This document shows, piece after piece, positions 33,873-42,869 of a DNA stretch of 64,000 nt. The DNA is from CAVYGN01 sp963796325. GTDB taxonomy: Bacteria; Spirochaetota; Brevinematia; Brevinematales; JAOACQ01. The position numbers and the translations under genes were made by a program. Below the pieces are notes generated by a model, which was not told the DNA's origin, searched no databases, and saw only the letters and a program-made list of their open reading frames with translations. The stretch spans positions 992,001 through 1,056,000 of the forward strand of contig CAWCLF010000001.1 of NCBI GenBank assembly GCA_963796325.1, written 5' to 3'. The first letter of the stretch is position 1; each line of letters begins with the position of its first letter.

Positions 33873-34787
33873 GTGAAAAAAGACAAGGAAACTTCCAGCA
33901 AAAAAGAAATATTGAACGGATTGTTATTTATAGCGCCGTTTTTCCTGCTAATGTCCTTTTTTATTATTCTGGTTTTAATAGTCGGTTTCGTGATGAGCCT
34001 GTGGGATATAAAGGGCCTGAATATCGGCGGGTATATCGGTTTTAAAAATTATGAGAAACTTTTCAAAGACGCCGGTTTTTTCAATGCCGTCATAAATTCG
34101 TTCAAACTTGCCGTTGTATGCCTTGCCACCCAGATCCCCGTTTCATTCATCCTGGCGAACAGGCTTAATGCTATACCATATAAAAAGATCCAGGGTCTGC
34201 TGCAGGCGGCATTTTTTGTTCCTTACCTGATGATGACTGTTGTCATAGGTTTCCTGTTCAGGATGCTTTTTTCCGGCGACCCGGATTTTATGAACTGGCT
34301 GTTCGGTCTGTTGTTCCTGCCCCATAATTTCAAGTGGATGCTTGACAGGAATAACGAGTTTTTCATGATCGTTTTCGTTTCATTCTGGCAGAATATCGGG
34401 TTCCAGTCGGCGTATTTCCTGGCAAACCTCCAGTCCGTCAACCCCGATCTTTACGAGTCGGCCAAGATGGACGGCGCTTCCTCGCTCCAGATTTTCTTTA
34501 AAATAAAATTGCCTATGATGCGCCCGGCATTGAATTTTATAATCGTCACATCCGCCATAGCCAGCCTCATGCTTTTTGACCTGGTGTTCATGCTGTTCCA
34601 GTACCCCTACGGCCCGCAAAAAACCGGAATAACCATAATGTCGTACACGTATGTAAAAGTGCTGTTAAATCCCAAACAGGATATAGGTTTACTCTGCGCA
34701 ACAGGCCTAATCGCCTTCATCATTATACTGGCGGTCAGCTTGCTGGAAATAAAGGCTCTCGGCCTTGGGAAGGCGCATGATGAATGA
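33873..34787 (+). CDS. Sugar ABC transporter permease (MalF/UgpA type)
   Basis: 304-residue inner-membrane permease of the carbohydrate CUT1 class, six hydrophobic helices. The EAA cytoplasmic loop, which docks the ATPase, is ESAKMDGASSLQIFFKI followed by KLPMMRPALNF. The N-terminus LLFIAPFFLLMSFFIILVL is typical of MalF/UgpA proteins. GTG 33873 is used as the start (KKDKETSSKKEI charged leader); no better ATG is in frame. Its stop overlaps the next gene's start, which encodes the MalG-like half fused to an acyltransferase. There is no substrate-binding protein or ATPase gene within the operon, so these would have to be encoded elsewhere. Confidence 0.9.
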   Translation: MKKDKETSSKKEILNGLLFIAPFFLLMSFFIILVLIVGFVMSLWDIKGLNIGGYIGFKNYEKLFKDAGFFNAVINSFKLAVVCLATQIPVSFILANRLNAIPYKKIQGLLQAAFFVPYLMMTVVIGFLFRMLFSGDPDFMNWLFGLLFLPHNFKWMLDRNNEFFMIVFVSFWQNIGFQSAYFLANLQSVNPDLYESAKMDGASSLQIFFKIKLPMMRPALNFIIVTSAIASLMLFDLVFMLFQYPYGPQKTGITIMSYTYVKVLLNPKQDIGLLCATGLIAFIIILAVSLLEIKALGLGKAHDE

Positions 34788-36819
34788 CCGGAAGGGCTCT
34801 CTGGGCGGAGCGGACGGAGTGCGGGCCATCGCCTGCCTCATGGTGATTTTTCATCATATCACACAAAGACTGGCTATTACCGAATATCCCGGAAGGGTCC
34901 AGGAGGCTGCAAAGTTCTTCCTCCTTGGGAATTCCGGCGTGTCTTTTTTCTTTGTCCTCAGCGGTTTTTTACTTTCGTTCCCGTTCTGGAAGCGGTACCT
35001 TGAAGGGGGCGTTTATCCCAGCCTCAAACAGTATACAGTCAGAAGGGCGGCCAGGATAATGCCGGGTTATTACGCGGCTTTTGCGGCGGCCAGCGTGCTC
35101 GGATTCTGTTTTGACCCGGATTTTAAATATATAATACCGAAAATTTTGACAGGCCTTACATTTACATCAGGGTTTCATTACACGACGCTTTTCCCGTCAG
35201 TTATCGACAGTCCGCTGTGGTCGATAAGTTTCGAGGTTTTCTGCTACGTGCTCCTTCCCGTATTTATGGCCCTATTATTTCACTTTTACGGGAAAAAGAG
35301 GTCTTTTACGAAGGCCCTCTTATTCTGGTTCGGAGTTGAAGTATTTATCCTGTCCATAAACGGTTTGATACATGTTTTCCTGACTCCGGACAGCGTCGAC
35401 CGCGGCTGGGCTTTCGGGATCATCGGGGGTTCTAAATTATGGATGCCGAACTACAACCCCGTTGGATTTTTTGCGCAGTTCGGGCTGGGCGTGATTGCCG
35501 CCGGGCTGACATTAAGACTGTCGAAGCCGTCGAAGTGGTTCGATATCGCTTCGGCGTTATCATTGTCATTAATTGTACTGCTTCTATGGAGCATGCGCGA
35601 TCAAAAGGAATTTTCCTTCAGCCTGCAGGGCCAGCCTTATTATTTTCCATTCCTTACCATCCTGATAGCATCGCTTCTGGTCTTCCTTTCGCGGTCCAGA
35701 TTTATGGGCAGGTGGCTCGACAATCCGTTTTTCAGGTTCACCGCTAAAATATCCTTCGGGCTTTATATTTGGCACTATATAATATTAACTATAATAAATT
35801 ATTACTGGGCAAACAAATATCTTCCATGGAACATAAGACCGGAAGACCTGGGGGTCTGGGCTATAGCCTCTTTGTCCATGGTGGCAGCATCTTATGCCGT
35901 GGCTGCGCTTTCATATTATTTCCTTGAAAAGCCTTTCTTGGACAGGGCTCATCAAAGGCTGTCCGAGCCCAAACCGGTTTACAGGATAAGGAAAAGAGTC
36001 AGCCCTGCGGGTATTGTCAATATCGTAATTCTCGGTATTGCCGCTCTCATTTTTTTATTTCCTCTCATATGGCTTTTCGACGCTTCCATGAGACCGCCCA
36101 TTGAATTGCTGCAGAACCCGCCTATAATGTTCAAGAAACCTATATGGGAGTCCGTTTTAAGCTATACCAGGAATTCGTATGTGGAAAGCATGTGGTTCTG
36201 GCATTCGGACAGGGCCCTTTTGAATTCGATTATAATAACAGGATCGACGATAGTCTTGACCCTTGTTGTGAGTTCCCTATTCGCTTATGCGCTTGTTTTC
36301 ATCAAATTTCCCGTCAAGAAATTATTTTTCAACCTGGCCGCGGCCACGATGATGGTCCCAATGGCCACGCTCTGCATCGCTTATTATATCGTCGCCATAC
36401 ATCTCAATCTCTCTAACAACTGGCTGGGAGTAATCCTGCCGTCATCGGTGTCGGGGCTCGGCGTATTCCTGCTCAGGCAGTACTTCATTAAAATTCCCAC
36501 GGCTTTCGTGGAGAACGCCAGGATGGACGGCGCCAGTCACCTGCAGGTATGGTGGTACCTCATCATACCCATGTCGAGGCCGGCCCTGGCGGCGCTGGCA
36601 GTCATCCAGTTCAGGATCGTGTGGAACGATTTTCTCATGCCGGCTTTTATACTTAACCGCGATAATCTTGTTACTGTGCCGATATTGATGGTATTCATGA
36701 ATGGAAGACCGGGGGTTGAACTCGCAACCGGTTTCCTGGCGATTCTCTTACCTCTTCTCCTTTTTTTGAAGTTTCACAGGCAGTTCATCGAAGGAATTAC
36801 CGGAGGTTTAAAGGAATGA
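34777..36819 (+). CDS. Acyltransferase-3 (OafA type) fused to MalG-type sugar ABC permease
   Basis: 680 residues in one uninterrupted frame. Residues about 8-390 are a membrane acyltransferase-3 domain: GADGVRAIACLMVIFHHITQ with the catalytic His, SGFLLSFPFWKRYL, YTVRRAARIMPGYY with the RxxR pair, and about ten helices, the last ending in LSYYFLEKPFLDRA. Residues about 410-680 are a complete MalG-type permease: helix 1 (FLFPLIWLFDASM), EAA loop ENARMDGASHLQVWWYLIIP (about 579-598) and the standard CUT1 ending FHRQFIEGITGGLKE. The linker is about 20 charged residues. Each half is of normal length. The start is ATG 34777 or 34780, behind GGAAGG, overlapping the MalF gene by 11 bp. The fusion would put acyl transfer and sugar import in one protein; I do not recognise a described family like this. 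Confidence 0.85.
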   Translation: MMNDRKGSLGGADGVRAIACLMVIFHHITQRLAITEYPGRVQEAAKFFLLGNSGVSFFFVLSGFLLSFPFWKRYLEGGVYPSLKQYTVRRAARIMPGYYAAFAAASVLGFCFDPDFKYIIPKILTGLTFTSGFHYTTLFPSVIDSPLWSISFEVFCYVLLPVFMALLFHFYGKKRSFTKALLFWFGVEVFILSINGLIHVFLTPDSVDRGWAFGIIGGSKLWMPNYNPVGFFAQFGLGVIAAGLTLRLSKPSKWFDIASALSLSLIVLLLWSMRDQKEFSFSLQGQPYYFPFLTILIASLLVFLSRSRFMGRWLDNPFFRFTAKISFGLYIWHYIILTIINYYWANKYLPWNIRPEDLGVWAIASLSMVAASYAVAALSYYFLEKPFLDRAHQRLSEPKPVYRIRKRVSPAGIVNIVILGIAALIFLFPLIWLFDASMRPPIELLQNPPIMFKKPIWESVLSYTRNSYVESMWFWHSDRALLNSIIITGSTIVLTLVVSSLFAYALVFIKFPVKKLFFNLAAATMMVPMATLCIAYYIVAIHLNLSNNWLGVILPSSVSGLGVFLLRQYFIKIPTAFVENARMDGASHLQVWWYLIIPMSRPALAALAVIQFRIVWNDFLMPAFILNRDNLVTVPILMVFMNGRPGVELATGFLAILLPLLLFLKFHRQFIEGITGGLKE

Positions 36820-38303
36820 AATCTCCTGTTATTCAAAAGGTTGTGATCATCCTTATATTCCTTGCAACACTTGGATATATGGCGCTTACCTGCAAACCCT
36901 CCAAACCTGCGGTCAAACCCGCCGATCTGGCCGTTTATATGGACCCCGGCTACTGGAAAAACCAGGCCCTTCGGGAAATCATCCCCTTCTGGGAAAAGAC
37001 GATCGACAGGACTAACGGCGGTTTTTATGACGACGTGATGTGGGACGGAACGGTCGATGCGACGAACGGGAAATATCCGAGAATGATATCCAGGATAGTT
37101 TTCGGTTTTTCAACCGCTTACCTTTTAAGCGGAGACGACAAATATCTTGAATATGCACGATACGGACTCGATTACCTTACAAATTACGGGTGGGACCATG
37201 TCAACGGCGGATGGAACTTTTTTATCGAAACGAATAACCATGTTAAAGACGTCTATTCAAAGAACATGTTCGACGAGGTGTACGGGAACCTCGGCCCCGT
37301 ATTTTATTATATAGCAACAGGGGATAAAAATGCCCTGTCGTATGTCGGGAAGACGCATGACCTGATCCAGTCGCATGTATGGGACAGTCTTTACGGAGGC
37401 TACATTTCGGAAGTTAACACCAACTGGGAACAGTTGAACAGGATGAAAACTTTCAATGCGGAGATGGATACCTGTTCCGCTTACCTCATCTATTATTACC
37501 TGGCTACAAGGAAACCCGGATTATTGCGCGACCTCTCGCGCATAGCCGATATCGCCATAGAACACATGGTTGACAGGGAAACAGGTTTCGTCGGAGAGTA
37601 TTTCGACGACGACTGGAAATCAAAAGATATGAATCTCTGGGTGGGGCATAACCTCAAGACCGGATGGGTCTTGATGCGCATGTATTACCTCACGGGAGAT
37701 AAAAAATACGCCGACACTGCGGAACTTATATCGGGAGCGATGCTCAAATACAACTGGGACAGGCGGTATTACGGATGGTTCTTCCGCTTCAACCGGACAA
37801 ATGTCAACAGCAACGATGAAGGAAAGGACTGGTGGACGCAGGAAGAAGGCAACGTTCTCATGGAAAACCTCTACCGTTATAGTAAAAATCCCGAATACCT
37901 CGACAGGTTCAGGGAATGTTCATATTTCTGGGATAAATATATCATCGATCATGAATACGGAGACTGCTATCCCGAAGTCGGGAAGGATGGCGAAAGGGGG
38001 CCGGATAAGAAGGCATATACCTACAAATCGGCCTACCATGTGATGGAGCATGCCCTTTTTAATTACCTGTATCTTAGCCTCTATGCAGAAAGAAAGGAAG
38101 CCGCGCTTTACTTCAGGTTAAGTTCGGAAAAGGGCGGAGACAGGCATTATGTAAAGCTTGTTGAAGACCCGGCCGTCATAATCAAACGGGTGGAAATAGA
38201 CGGCAGGAACTGGAACAATTTCAGTCCGGCAGGCGGGTATGTCGTCCTTCCCCGGGGAAGGGGGATGAAGGTGAAGGTTACATTCGAAGCAGGTGGAAAA
38301 TAG
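36816..38303 (+). CDS. AGE-family (N-acylglucosamine 2-epimerase-like) probable lipoprotein
   Basis: 495 residues: a hydrophobic export segment (VVIILIFLATLGYMALTC, Cys26) resembling a relaxed lipobox, then an (alpha/alpha)6 barrel of the AGE/cellobiose-epimerase class. Matching segments include ENGG-type turns (RTNGGFYDD, HVNGGWNFF), WTQEEGNVLMENLYRY and the late YKSAYHVMEHAL, where the His residues would act in epimerisation. The extra C-terminal domain (about 420-495) is beta-rich and unidentified. AGE enzymes isomerise or epimerise free sugars; an exported member is unusual and would act outside the cytoplasm. It overlaps the fusion gene by 4 bp, so it is translated together with it. A glycoside hydrolase of the same fold cannot be excluded. 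Confidence 0.75.
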   Translation: MKSPVIQKVVIILIFLATLGYMALTCKPSKPAVKPADLAVYMDPGYWKNQALREIIPFWEKTIDRTNGGFYDDVMWDGTVDATNGKYPRMISRIVFGFSTAYLLSGDDKYLEYARYGLDYLTNYGWDHVNGGWNFFIETNNHVKDVYSKNMFDEVYGNLGPVFYYIATGDKNALSYVGKTHDLIQSHVWDSLYGGYISEVNTNWEQLNRMKTFNAEMDTCSAYLIYYYLATRKPGLLRDLSRIADIAIEHMVDRETGFVGEYFDDDWKSKDMNLWVGHNLKTGWVLMRMYYLTGDKKYADTAELISGAMLKYNWDRRYYGWFFRFNRTNVNSNDEGKDWWTQEEGNVLMENLYRYSKNPEYLDRFRECSYFWDKYIIDHEYGDCYPEVGKDGERGPDKKAYTYKSAYHVMEHALFNYLYLSLYAERKEAALYFRLSSEKGGDRHYVKLVEDPAVIIKRVEIDGRNWNNFSPAGGYVVLPRGRGMKVKVTFEAGGK

Positions 38304-38328
38304 TAAATCTTAAAATGCGGCCGTCCGG

Positions 38329-38673
38329 TCAATCGGTTATTATAACCGCAAGAAGCACAAGATCTCCTGGGCCTTCGTTGCGGATATTGTGGGATTCTCC
38401 CCCTCCCGTTATTAAAACGTCGCCTTCATTAAGTTCTTTTTCCCTGTCGTTATCAAGTGCGATCCCGCGTCCCTTTTGAATTATAAAGTATTCCGTTTCG
38501 CCGGAATGCTCATGAGTTCCTATACCGGAACCCGGTGAGATAGTCAGTTGAGCCATGAGCCGGGCGTTTTTCATATGCTCCTTTTCCACCAGGTGGAGCA
38601 GCTTGACAGTCCCTTCTCCTCCGCGCATTTTTTCTTTAAGCTCAGCCCGCATCCCGGAAGGATGTATCAGCAT
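38329..38673 (-). CDS. Small cupin-domain protein
   Basis: 114 residues forming one cupin barrel. The metal-binding motif 1 GIGTHEHSGETEYFIIQKGRG has the G(X)5HXH(X)3,4E(X)6G pattern, and motif 2 is GGGESHNIRNEGPGDL. Such single-domain cupins bind a metal and a small ligand, often a sugar, and can be regulators or isomerases. ATG follows GGGAGGC. It is the last gene of a short reverse-strand group (protease, hydrolase, cupin); the 65-bp gap to the hydrolase may separate transcripts. Convergent with the AGE gene. Confidence 0.85.
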   Translation of the reverse strand: MLIHPSGMRAELKEKMRGGEGTVKLLHLVEKEHMKNARLMAQLTISPGSGIGTHEHSGETEYFIIQKGRGIALDNDREKELNEGDVLITGGGESHNIRNEGPGDLVLLAVIITD

Positions 38674-38738
38674 GGTATGCCTCCCTTTTTTAATATTTTA
38701 TATTTATCCGCGTAATTCCGGATTGTTTTTTCCGGCGG

Positions 38739-39527
38739 TTAGATAAAAGCTTTATCTATCTCCGTCTTCAGGATTTGAAAAAAAGGTTCCCTGGCATATT
38801 TCTCGATCCAGGGCGTATGCCCGCATTTTTCCAGCTCTATGAATTCAAAATTACTTATGATCCCTTCAAGGGGTATTCTTACTCCGTCGGCAGGATGCGG
38901 ATCATAATCTCCATGTATTGCAGTTACCGGGCATTTAATATTCCTGCCCGCTTCAAGAAGGGAGCCCTTTTTTCGCAATTCCTCGGCTTCGGGCCATATT
39001 TTTTTATACGAGGCAGGATCGAATTTTACAGGATTGAATTCCAGGGGCAGAGGGTCGAAGTTATCGGTTTTTGCGATCAGCCGGTCGAATTCATCCATGG
39101 CTGGAGACTTTCTGCCAGTGTTTTCTACAGCTAATTCCGCCTGGAGTTTCGATAATAAATACCTGGAATCTTCATCAAGCCTGTCGAAGCGTGTCCTCAT
39201 GATAACCGGCGCGTACTTTTCAGTAAAAGGAGCGCTGCCGACCATGATAAGTTTCCTGATATAATCGGGATATTCCGATGCGAAAAGGAACGAAAGCCAT
39301 GCCCCCCAGGAATGGCCGATAACGACCATAGGCTTGTATGGAGCGACTGCCTTCGAGAGTTCATGCAAGAGGCCTTTAACCGGCGATAACGACTGCAGCG
39401 GTTCGATGACGCCGTAGTTTTTCGACAGCTCCCTGGCCACCGGGGCCATTTCACCCCTTGCTCCGGGACCTCCATGCACCAGGGCGGCAATAAAAGGATC
39501 TTTGCCGTAAATTCTTACTCCTTTCAT
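38739..39527 (-). CDS. Alpha/beta hydrolase
   Basis: 262 residues with the complete alpha/beta-hydrolase set: oxyanion-hole HGGPG (18-22), nucleophile elbow GHSWG (Ser73), an acidic residue in VTAIHGDYDPHPADG (about 203-211), and catalytic His in CGHTPW (His237). The lid region is about 110-170. HGGPG suggests a prolyl-aminopeptidase or amide/ester hydrolase relative, but the substrate is open. The start overlaps the end of the maturation-protease gene by 4 bp, so the two are co-translated. No signal peptide: cytoplasmic. Confidence 0.85.
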   Translation of the reverse strand: MKGVRIYGKDPFIAALVHGGPGARGEMAPVARELSKNYGVIEPLQSLSPVKGLLHELSKAVAPYKPMVVIGHSWGAWLSFLFASEYPDYIRKLIMVGSAPFTEKYAPVIMRTRFDRLDEDSRYLLSKLQAELAVENTGRKSPAMDEFDRLIAKTDNFDPLPLEFNPVKFDPASYKKIWPEAEELRKKGSLLEAGRNIKCPVTAIHGDYDPHPADGVRIPLEGIISNFEFIELEKCGHTPWIEKYAREPFFQILKTEIDKAFI

Positions 39528-39994
39528 AAAGGGTCTCCTGCCGACATTTTCCTGAGGAAGGATGAAATTTCTGCCGACAGACCCTCTTTAACTATTTCAA
39601 GCGCTGGCGAAAGCCCTTCTCCGTAAGATATGTCTTTCCACTGGATTCCTGCAATAAATACAGGAACCTTTAACCCCAGTCCCGAATATAATCTGAACAA
39701 ATGAGCCAGGGAAAGCTCATGACTGGATACCGCGCCGGCTCCGGAAACCCCGGCGGCTTCTTCAAGCCTGAAGATCAGGAGTTTTCCGGGATCTATTCCT
39801 GCGTCGATTGCATCGATGATAAGGACGCTGGAGAAATCCTCAATTGCGCCGATCATTTCCAGGGTCCCTGTCCCGTAATCCCTGAATGAAAATGAGGTGT
39901 TAAGGCCGAAATTTTCTTCGAGGATATGCAGGAGGGCGATCCCGATCCCGTCGTCGCGGCGCAGCGTGCTTCCGATTCCGAAAACACCGATCAT
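39524..39994 (-). CDS. Hydrogenase-maturation-type endopeptidase (HyaD/HycI family)
   Basis: 156 residues, usual length. This family clips the C-terminus of the Ni-containing large subunit of [NiFe] hydrogenases after metal insertion. Motifs: GIGSTLRRDDGIG (6-18, the metal-binding acid at 14/15), LIIDAIDAG (Asp61/Asp64) and SSHELSL (His92), the three-part nickel site of HybD-type proteases. No hydrogenase structural gene is in the window, so its target lies elsewhere. It is co-translated with the alpha/beta hydrolase. It is divergent from the kinase gene at 40167, sharing a 172-bp promoter region. Confidence 0.85.
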   Translation of the reverse strand: MIGVFGIGSTLRRDDGIGIALLHILEENFGLNTSFSFRDYGTGTLEMIGAIEDFSSVLIIDAIDAGIDPGKLLIFRLEEAAGVSGAGAVSSHELSLAHLFRLYSGLGLKVPVFIAGIQWKDISYGEGLSPALEIVKEGLSAEISSFLRKMSAGDPL

Positions 39995-40115
39995 GATCGA
40001 ATTCTCCTATTCATGCATTTTCTGCGACAAGATGCGATGCTTTATTATGAAATGATTTTATGGAATCCTCCACTTTAATCGATATCGGGAACGGCCCGGC
40101 AATGGCCGAAATATC

Positions 40116-40143
40116 TTGATAAATCGGCATTAAGTGTTATAAT
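40116..40143 (+). promoter_or_regulatory. Sigma-70 promoter for the kinase gene at 40167
   Basis: TTGATA (40116-40121), a 16-bp spacer and TATAAT (40138-40143), 23 bp before the ATG, with GGGGAGG as ribosome-binding site between them. A short GCCGA/TCGGC inverted repeat overlaps the -35 box and might be an operator. Confidence 0.65.
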
Positions 40144-40166
40144 ATCGTGATCAGGGGAGGCGGGTC

Positions 40167-42869
40167 ATGGAAACAGAAACAGGACCTGAAATTAAGGAAG
40201 ACATTCCATTTTCAATCGGCCGAATCGAGGACGAGCCCCTTTTCTCGACAATTCCGGCCGGAATTATTATTTTCGACAACAGAGGCAGCATTTCAAGGCT
40301 AAACACATATGCCGTCAAGCTGCTGACAGATTTCGGCATGAATATTTCAGCAGACGTTCAGGGAAGGCTGAGCGTTATAAAAATGTTCGACGCCGGCGGA
40401 GGGGCTCTCTCAAAAGAAGAAACCCCGGTATACAAGGCCCTTGCGGGTGAAACCGTCTCCGATTTCGAAGTCATGATACGTTCTGGAAACGGGTCTGCCG
40501 GATATGTATTGATCAATTGCATCCCGAGGTACGGACCGGAAGGTTCCATCATAGGCGCGGCCGCGACCCTGGCGGATATAACGGGACGGAAGAAGAGAGA
40601 GCTGACAATAGACAGGCTTAACAGGACCCTCAGGGCGATCGGCAGGTCCAACCATGAATTGATCAGGGCTGTCGATGAAGCCGATTATCTTAAAGCAGTA
40701 TGCTCGATCATAATAGAGGATTGCGGGTACCGGATGGCCTGGCTGGGCTTTGCTGAAGATAATAAGGAAAAGACCGTCAGCCCGGCGGCTTTTGCCGGCA
40801 TTGACAGCGGATATATAACCGACATGAAGATTGCCTGGGATGAATCGGAATGGGGGAGGGGGCCTACAGGCATGGCAATACGGACCGGCAGGCCGCAAAG
40901 GTGCGCCGACATCCGCAATGACCCCGATTTCATACCCTGGAGGGATGAGGCTTTGAGGAGGGGGTATGAATCGGTAATGTCGTTCCCTCTTCTCGATGTC
41001 AATAAGCCGATAGGGGCCTTGACAATTTATTCGGGAGAACCGGGTGCGTTCGAAGAAACCGAGGAAAATCTCATTATGGAAATCGCATCCGATATCTCTT
41101 ACGGGATCCACTCACTGAGATTGAAAAGATACCAGGATAATATTGAAAAAAAGCTGGAATACCAGGCTTACATAATGGAAAACATCCACGACGCCGTTAT
41201 CGGCCTGGACCGGGATCTCAATATCACATCCTGGAACCATGCCGCCGAAGTTATGTACGGGTGGAAGGCCGATGAGGTTATCGGCAGGCCTTCTCCTGAA
41301 ATCCTTAAGACCAATCTGAACGGTGAAACACGGTTAAATGTCCTTAAGGAAATTGCCGAAAAAAACGGCGGTATTAATGAGATTACTCATCACCACAGGA
41401 ACGGGATGGAATTAAATATTGAAGCAAATACAATTGCTCTCCAAAATGAGGAAGGAAACATTACGGGATTTATCACGGTTAACAGGAATATTACCGAGAG
41501 AAAGAAATTCGAAGCATTCCAGGCATACCTGGCTTCTTTTCCGGATAACAATCCCAACCCGGTTTTCGAAACGGATCTGGACGGAGTTGTGAGGTATCAC
41601 AACAAAAGTTCGGAGAAGCTTTTTATTACCAGGCCCGGAAGGGGCGGGGAGATCGTTTATCCGGGGGTCGACAGGGAAATAATCGATAAACTTGCGAAAG
41701 GTGAAAATATCATCAGGGAATACTGTATGGGCGGTTTATGGTACCTTGAGACCCTGATACTCATCAGGGAAAATTCAAGGATAAGAATATACTGCATAGA
41801 TATAACAGGGAGGAAAGCAGCGGAAAAAGAGATGGAAAAATCCAAAGTGGCCGCCGAAGAGGCAAACCAGGTCAAAACGCAATTCCTTGCCAATATGAGC
41901 CATGAATTAAGGACCCCTCTTAACGCTATTCTCGGCTACGATTACATACTCAGGCAGGACGGCTCTCTTGGAGATGCCCAGAAGGAAGGTCTCGACGTTA
42001 TAAGGAGAAGCGGGGAACACCTTCTGAGAATGATCAACAACCTCCTGGACTTCTCGAAAATCGAAGCCGGAAAGATGGACATAGATGAAACCCCGTTCAA
42101 CATCAGGGAATCCCTCGATTCGGTAATCGACCTTGTCAAAATACAAACACAGGGAAAAGATTTGGATCTCATTTACCGGGCGGATCCCGGAATTCCTGTT
42201 ACTGTGAAGGGATGCAGGGGATTCCTTGACCAGGTCCTTCTCAACCTTATGAGCAACGCAGTGAAATTTACGAGCAAAGGTTCCGTGGAGCTTCGTGCAA
42301 CCCCCCTTTCGAGAGTGGAAAAAAATGACGGTTCTTATTGCAGGATACTTTTCGAAGTTCTTGATACGGGGATCGGCATACCCCCCGACAGGATCGATTA
42401 TATATTCGAACCGTTTCACAGGATAAAGAACGGCCTGCCTTTTGAGAAGGGAACGGGACTCGGGCTTACAATAAGCCGGGAGCTTGTACACTTGATGGGA
42501 GGATCCCTCAAGGTCGAAAGTGTTGTGGACAAAGGCAGTATTTTCCGGTTCAAACTGGATTTTCTGGAAGGAAATACCGTAAATACGGGAAAAAGACAAA
42601 GAGCAAAAATACCGGATGACGGAGCAGGATCTCAGAAAGACCGCAGAATAAACCCGCCGCCCGGGAACGAGCTTGAAAGACTATACGGGATGTCGCTGAT
42701 AGGCGATGTCATGGGTATAAGAAAATGGGCAGAAAAAAACAGAGACGACAATCATCTCGCAGGATTTACAGAAAAACTGTATTTTATGTCGAAGAATATC
42801 AAGGTCGATGAAATAAGGGAATTTTTGAGACCGTTCATTGAGGAGGAAAAAGATGACAGAGGCCAATGA
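40167..42869 (+). CDS. PAS-GAF-PAS-PAS sensor histidine kinase
   Basis: 900 residues, cytoplasmic. The PAS at about 25-140 precedes a GAF-like domain (about 165-320, WGRGPTGMAIRTGRP) and two further PAS domains (about 335-450 and 455-550). The H-box is NMSHELRTPLNAILGY (His579). HATPase_c has LLNLMSNAVKFTS, DTGIGIP and GTGLGLTISRELV. The C-terminal tail, RINPPPGNELERLYG to DEIREFLRPF (about 830-895), is the same as in the kinase at 30983, as is the GAF lead-in LNRTLRAIGRSNHELI. It overlaps the REC-kinase gene by 17 bp. The two proteins are probably partners, the first phosphorylating the receiver domain of the second. Confidence 0.92.
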   Translation: METETGPEIKEDIPFSIGRIEDEPLFSTIPAGIIIFDNRGSISRLNTYAVKLLTDFGMNISADVQGRLSVIKMFDAGGGALSKEETPVYKALAGETVSDFEVMIRSGNGSAGYVLINCIPRYGPEGSIIGAAATLADITGRKKRELTIDRLNRTLRAIGRSNHELIRAVDEADYLKAVCSIIIEDCGYRMAWLGFAEDNKEKTVSPAAFAGIDSGYITDMKIAWDESEWGRGPTGMAIRTGRPQRCADIRNDPDFIPWRDEALRRGYESVMSFPLLDVNKPIGALTIYSGEPGAFEETEENLIMEIASDISYGIHSLRLKRYQDNIEKKLEYQAYIMENIHDAVIGLDRDLNITSWNHAAEVMYGWKADEVIGRPSPEILKTNLNGETRLNVLKEIAEKNGGINEITHHHRNGMELNIEANTIALQNEEGNITGFITVNRNITERKKFEAFQAYLASFPDNNPNPVFETDLDGVVRYHNKSSEKLFITRPGRGGEIVYPGVDREIIDKLAKGENIIREYCMGGLWYLETLILIRENSRIRIYCIDITGRKAAEKEMEKSKVAAEEANQVKTQFLANMSHELRTPLNAILGYDYILRQDGSLGDAQKEGLDVIRRSGEHLLRMINNLLDFSKIEAGKMDIDETPFNIRESLDSVIDLVKIQTQGKDLDLIYRADPGIPVTVKGCRGFLDQVLLNLMSNAVKFTSKGSVELRATPLSRVEKNDGSYCRILFEVLDTGIGIPPDRIDYIFEPFHRIKNGLPFEKGTGLGLTISRELVHLMGGSLKVESVVDKGSIFRFKLDFLEGNTVNTGKRQRAKIPDDGAGSQKDRRINPPPGNELERLYGMSLIGDVMGIRKWAEKNRDDNHLAGFTEKLYFMSKNIKVDEIREFLRPFIEEEKDDRGQ

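Noticed and set aside
33788..34045. 85-codon frame upstream of and overlapping the MalF-type gene
   Set aside because: Cys-rich, overlaps the permease in another frame and covers its promoter; no ribosome-binding site.
35950..36010. Frameshift or assembly join creating the acyltransferase/permease fusion
   Set aside because: The frame continues without stop or homopolymer across the linker and both domains are complete, so I keep the fusion; only reads can exclude it finally.
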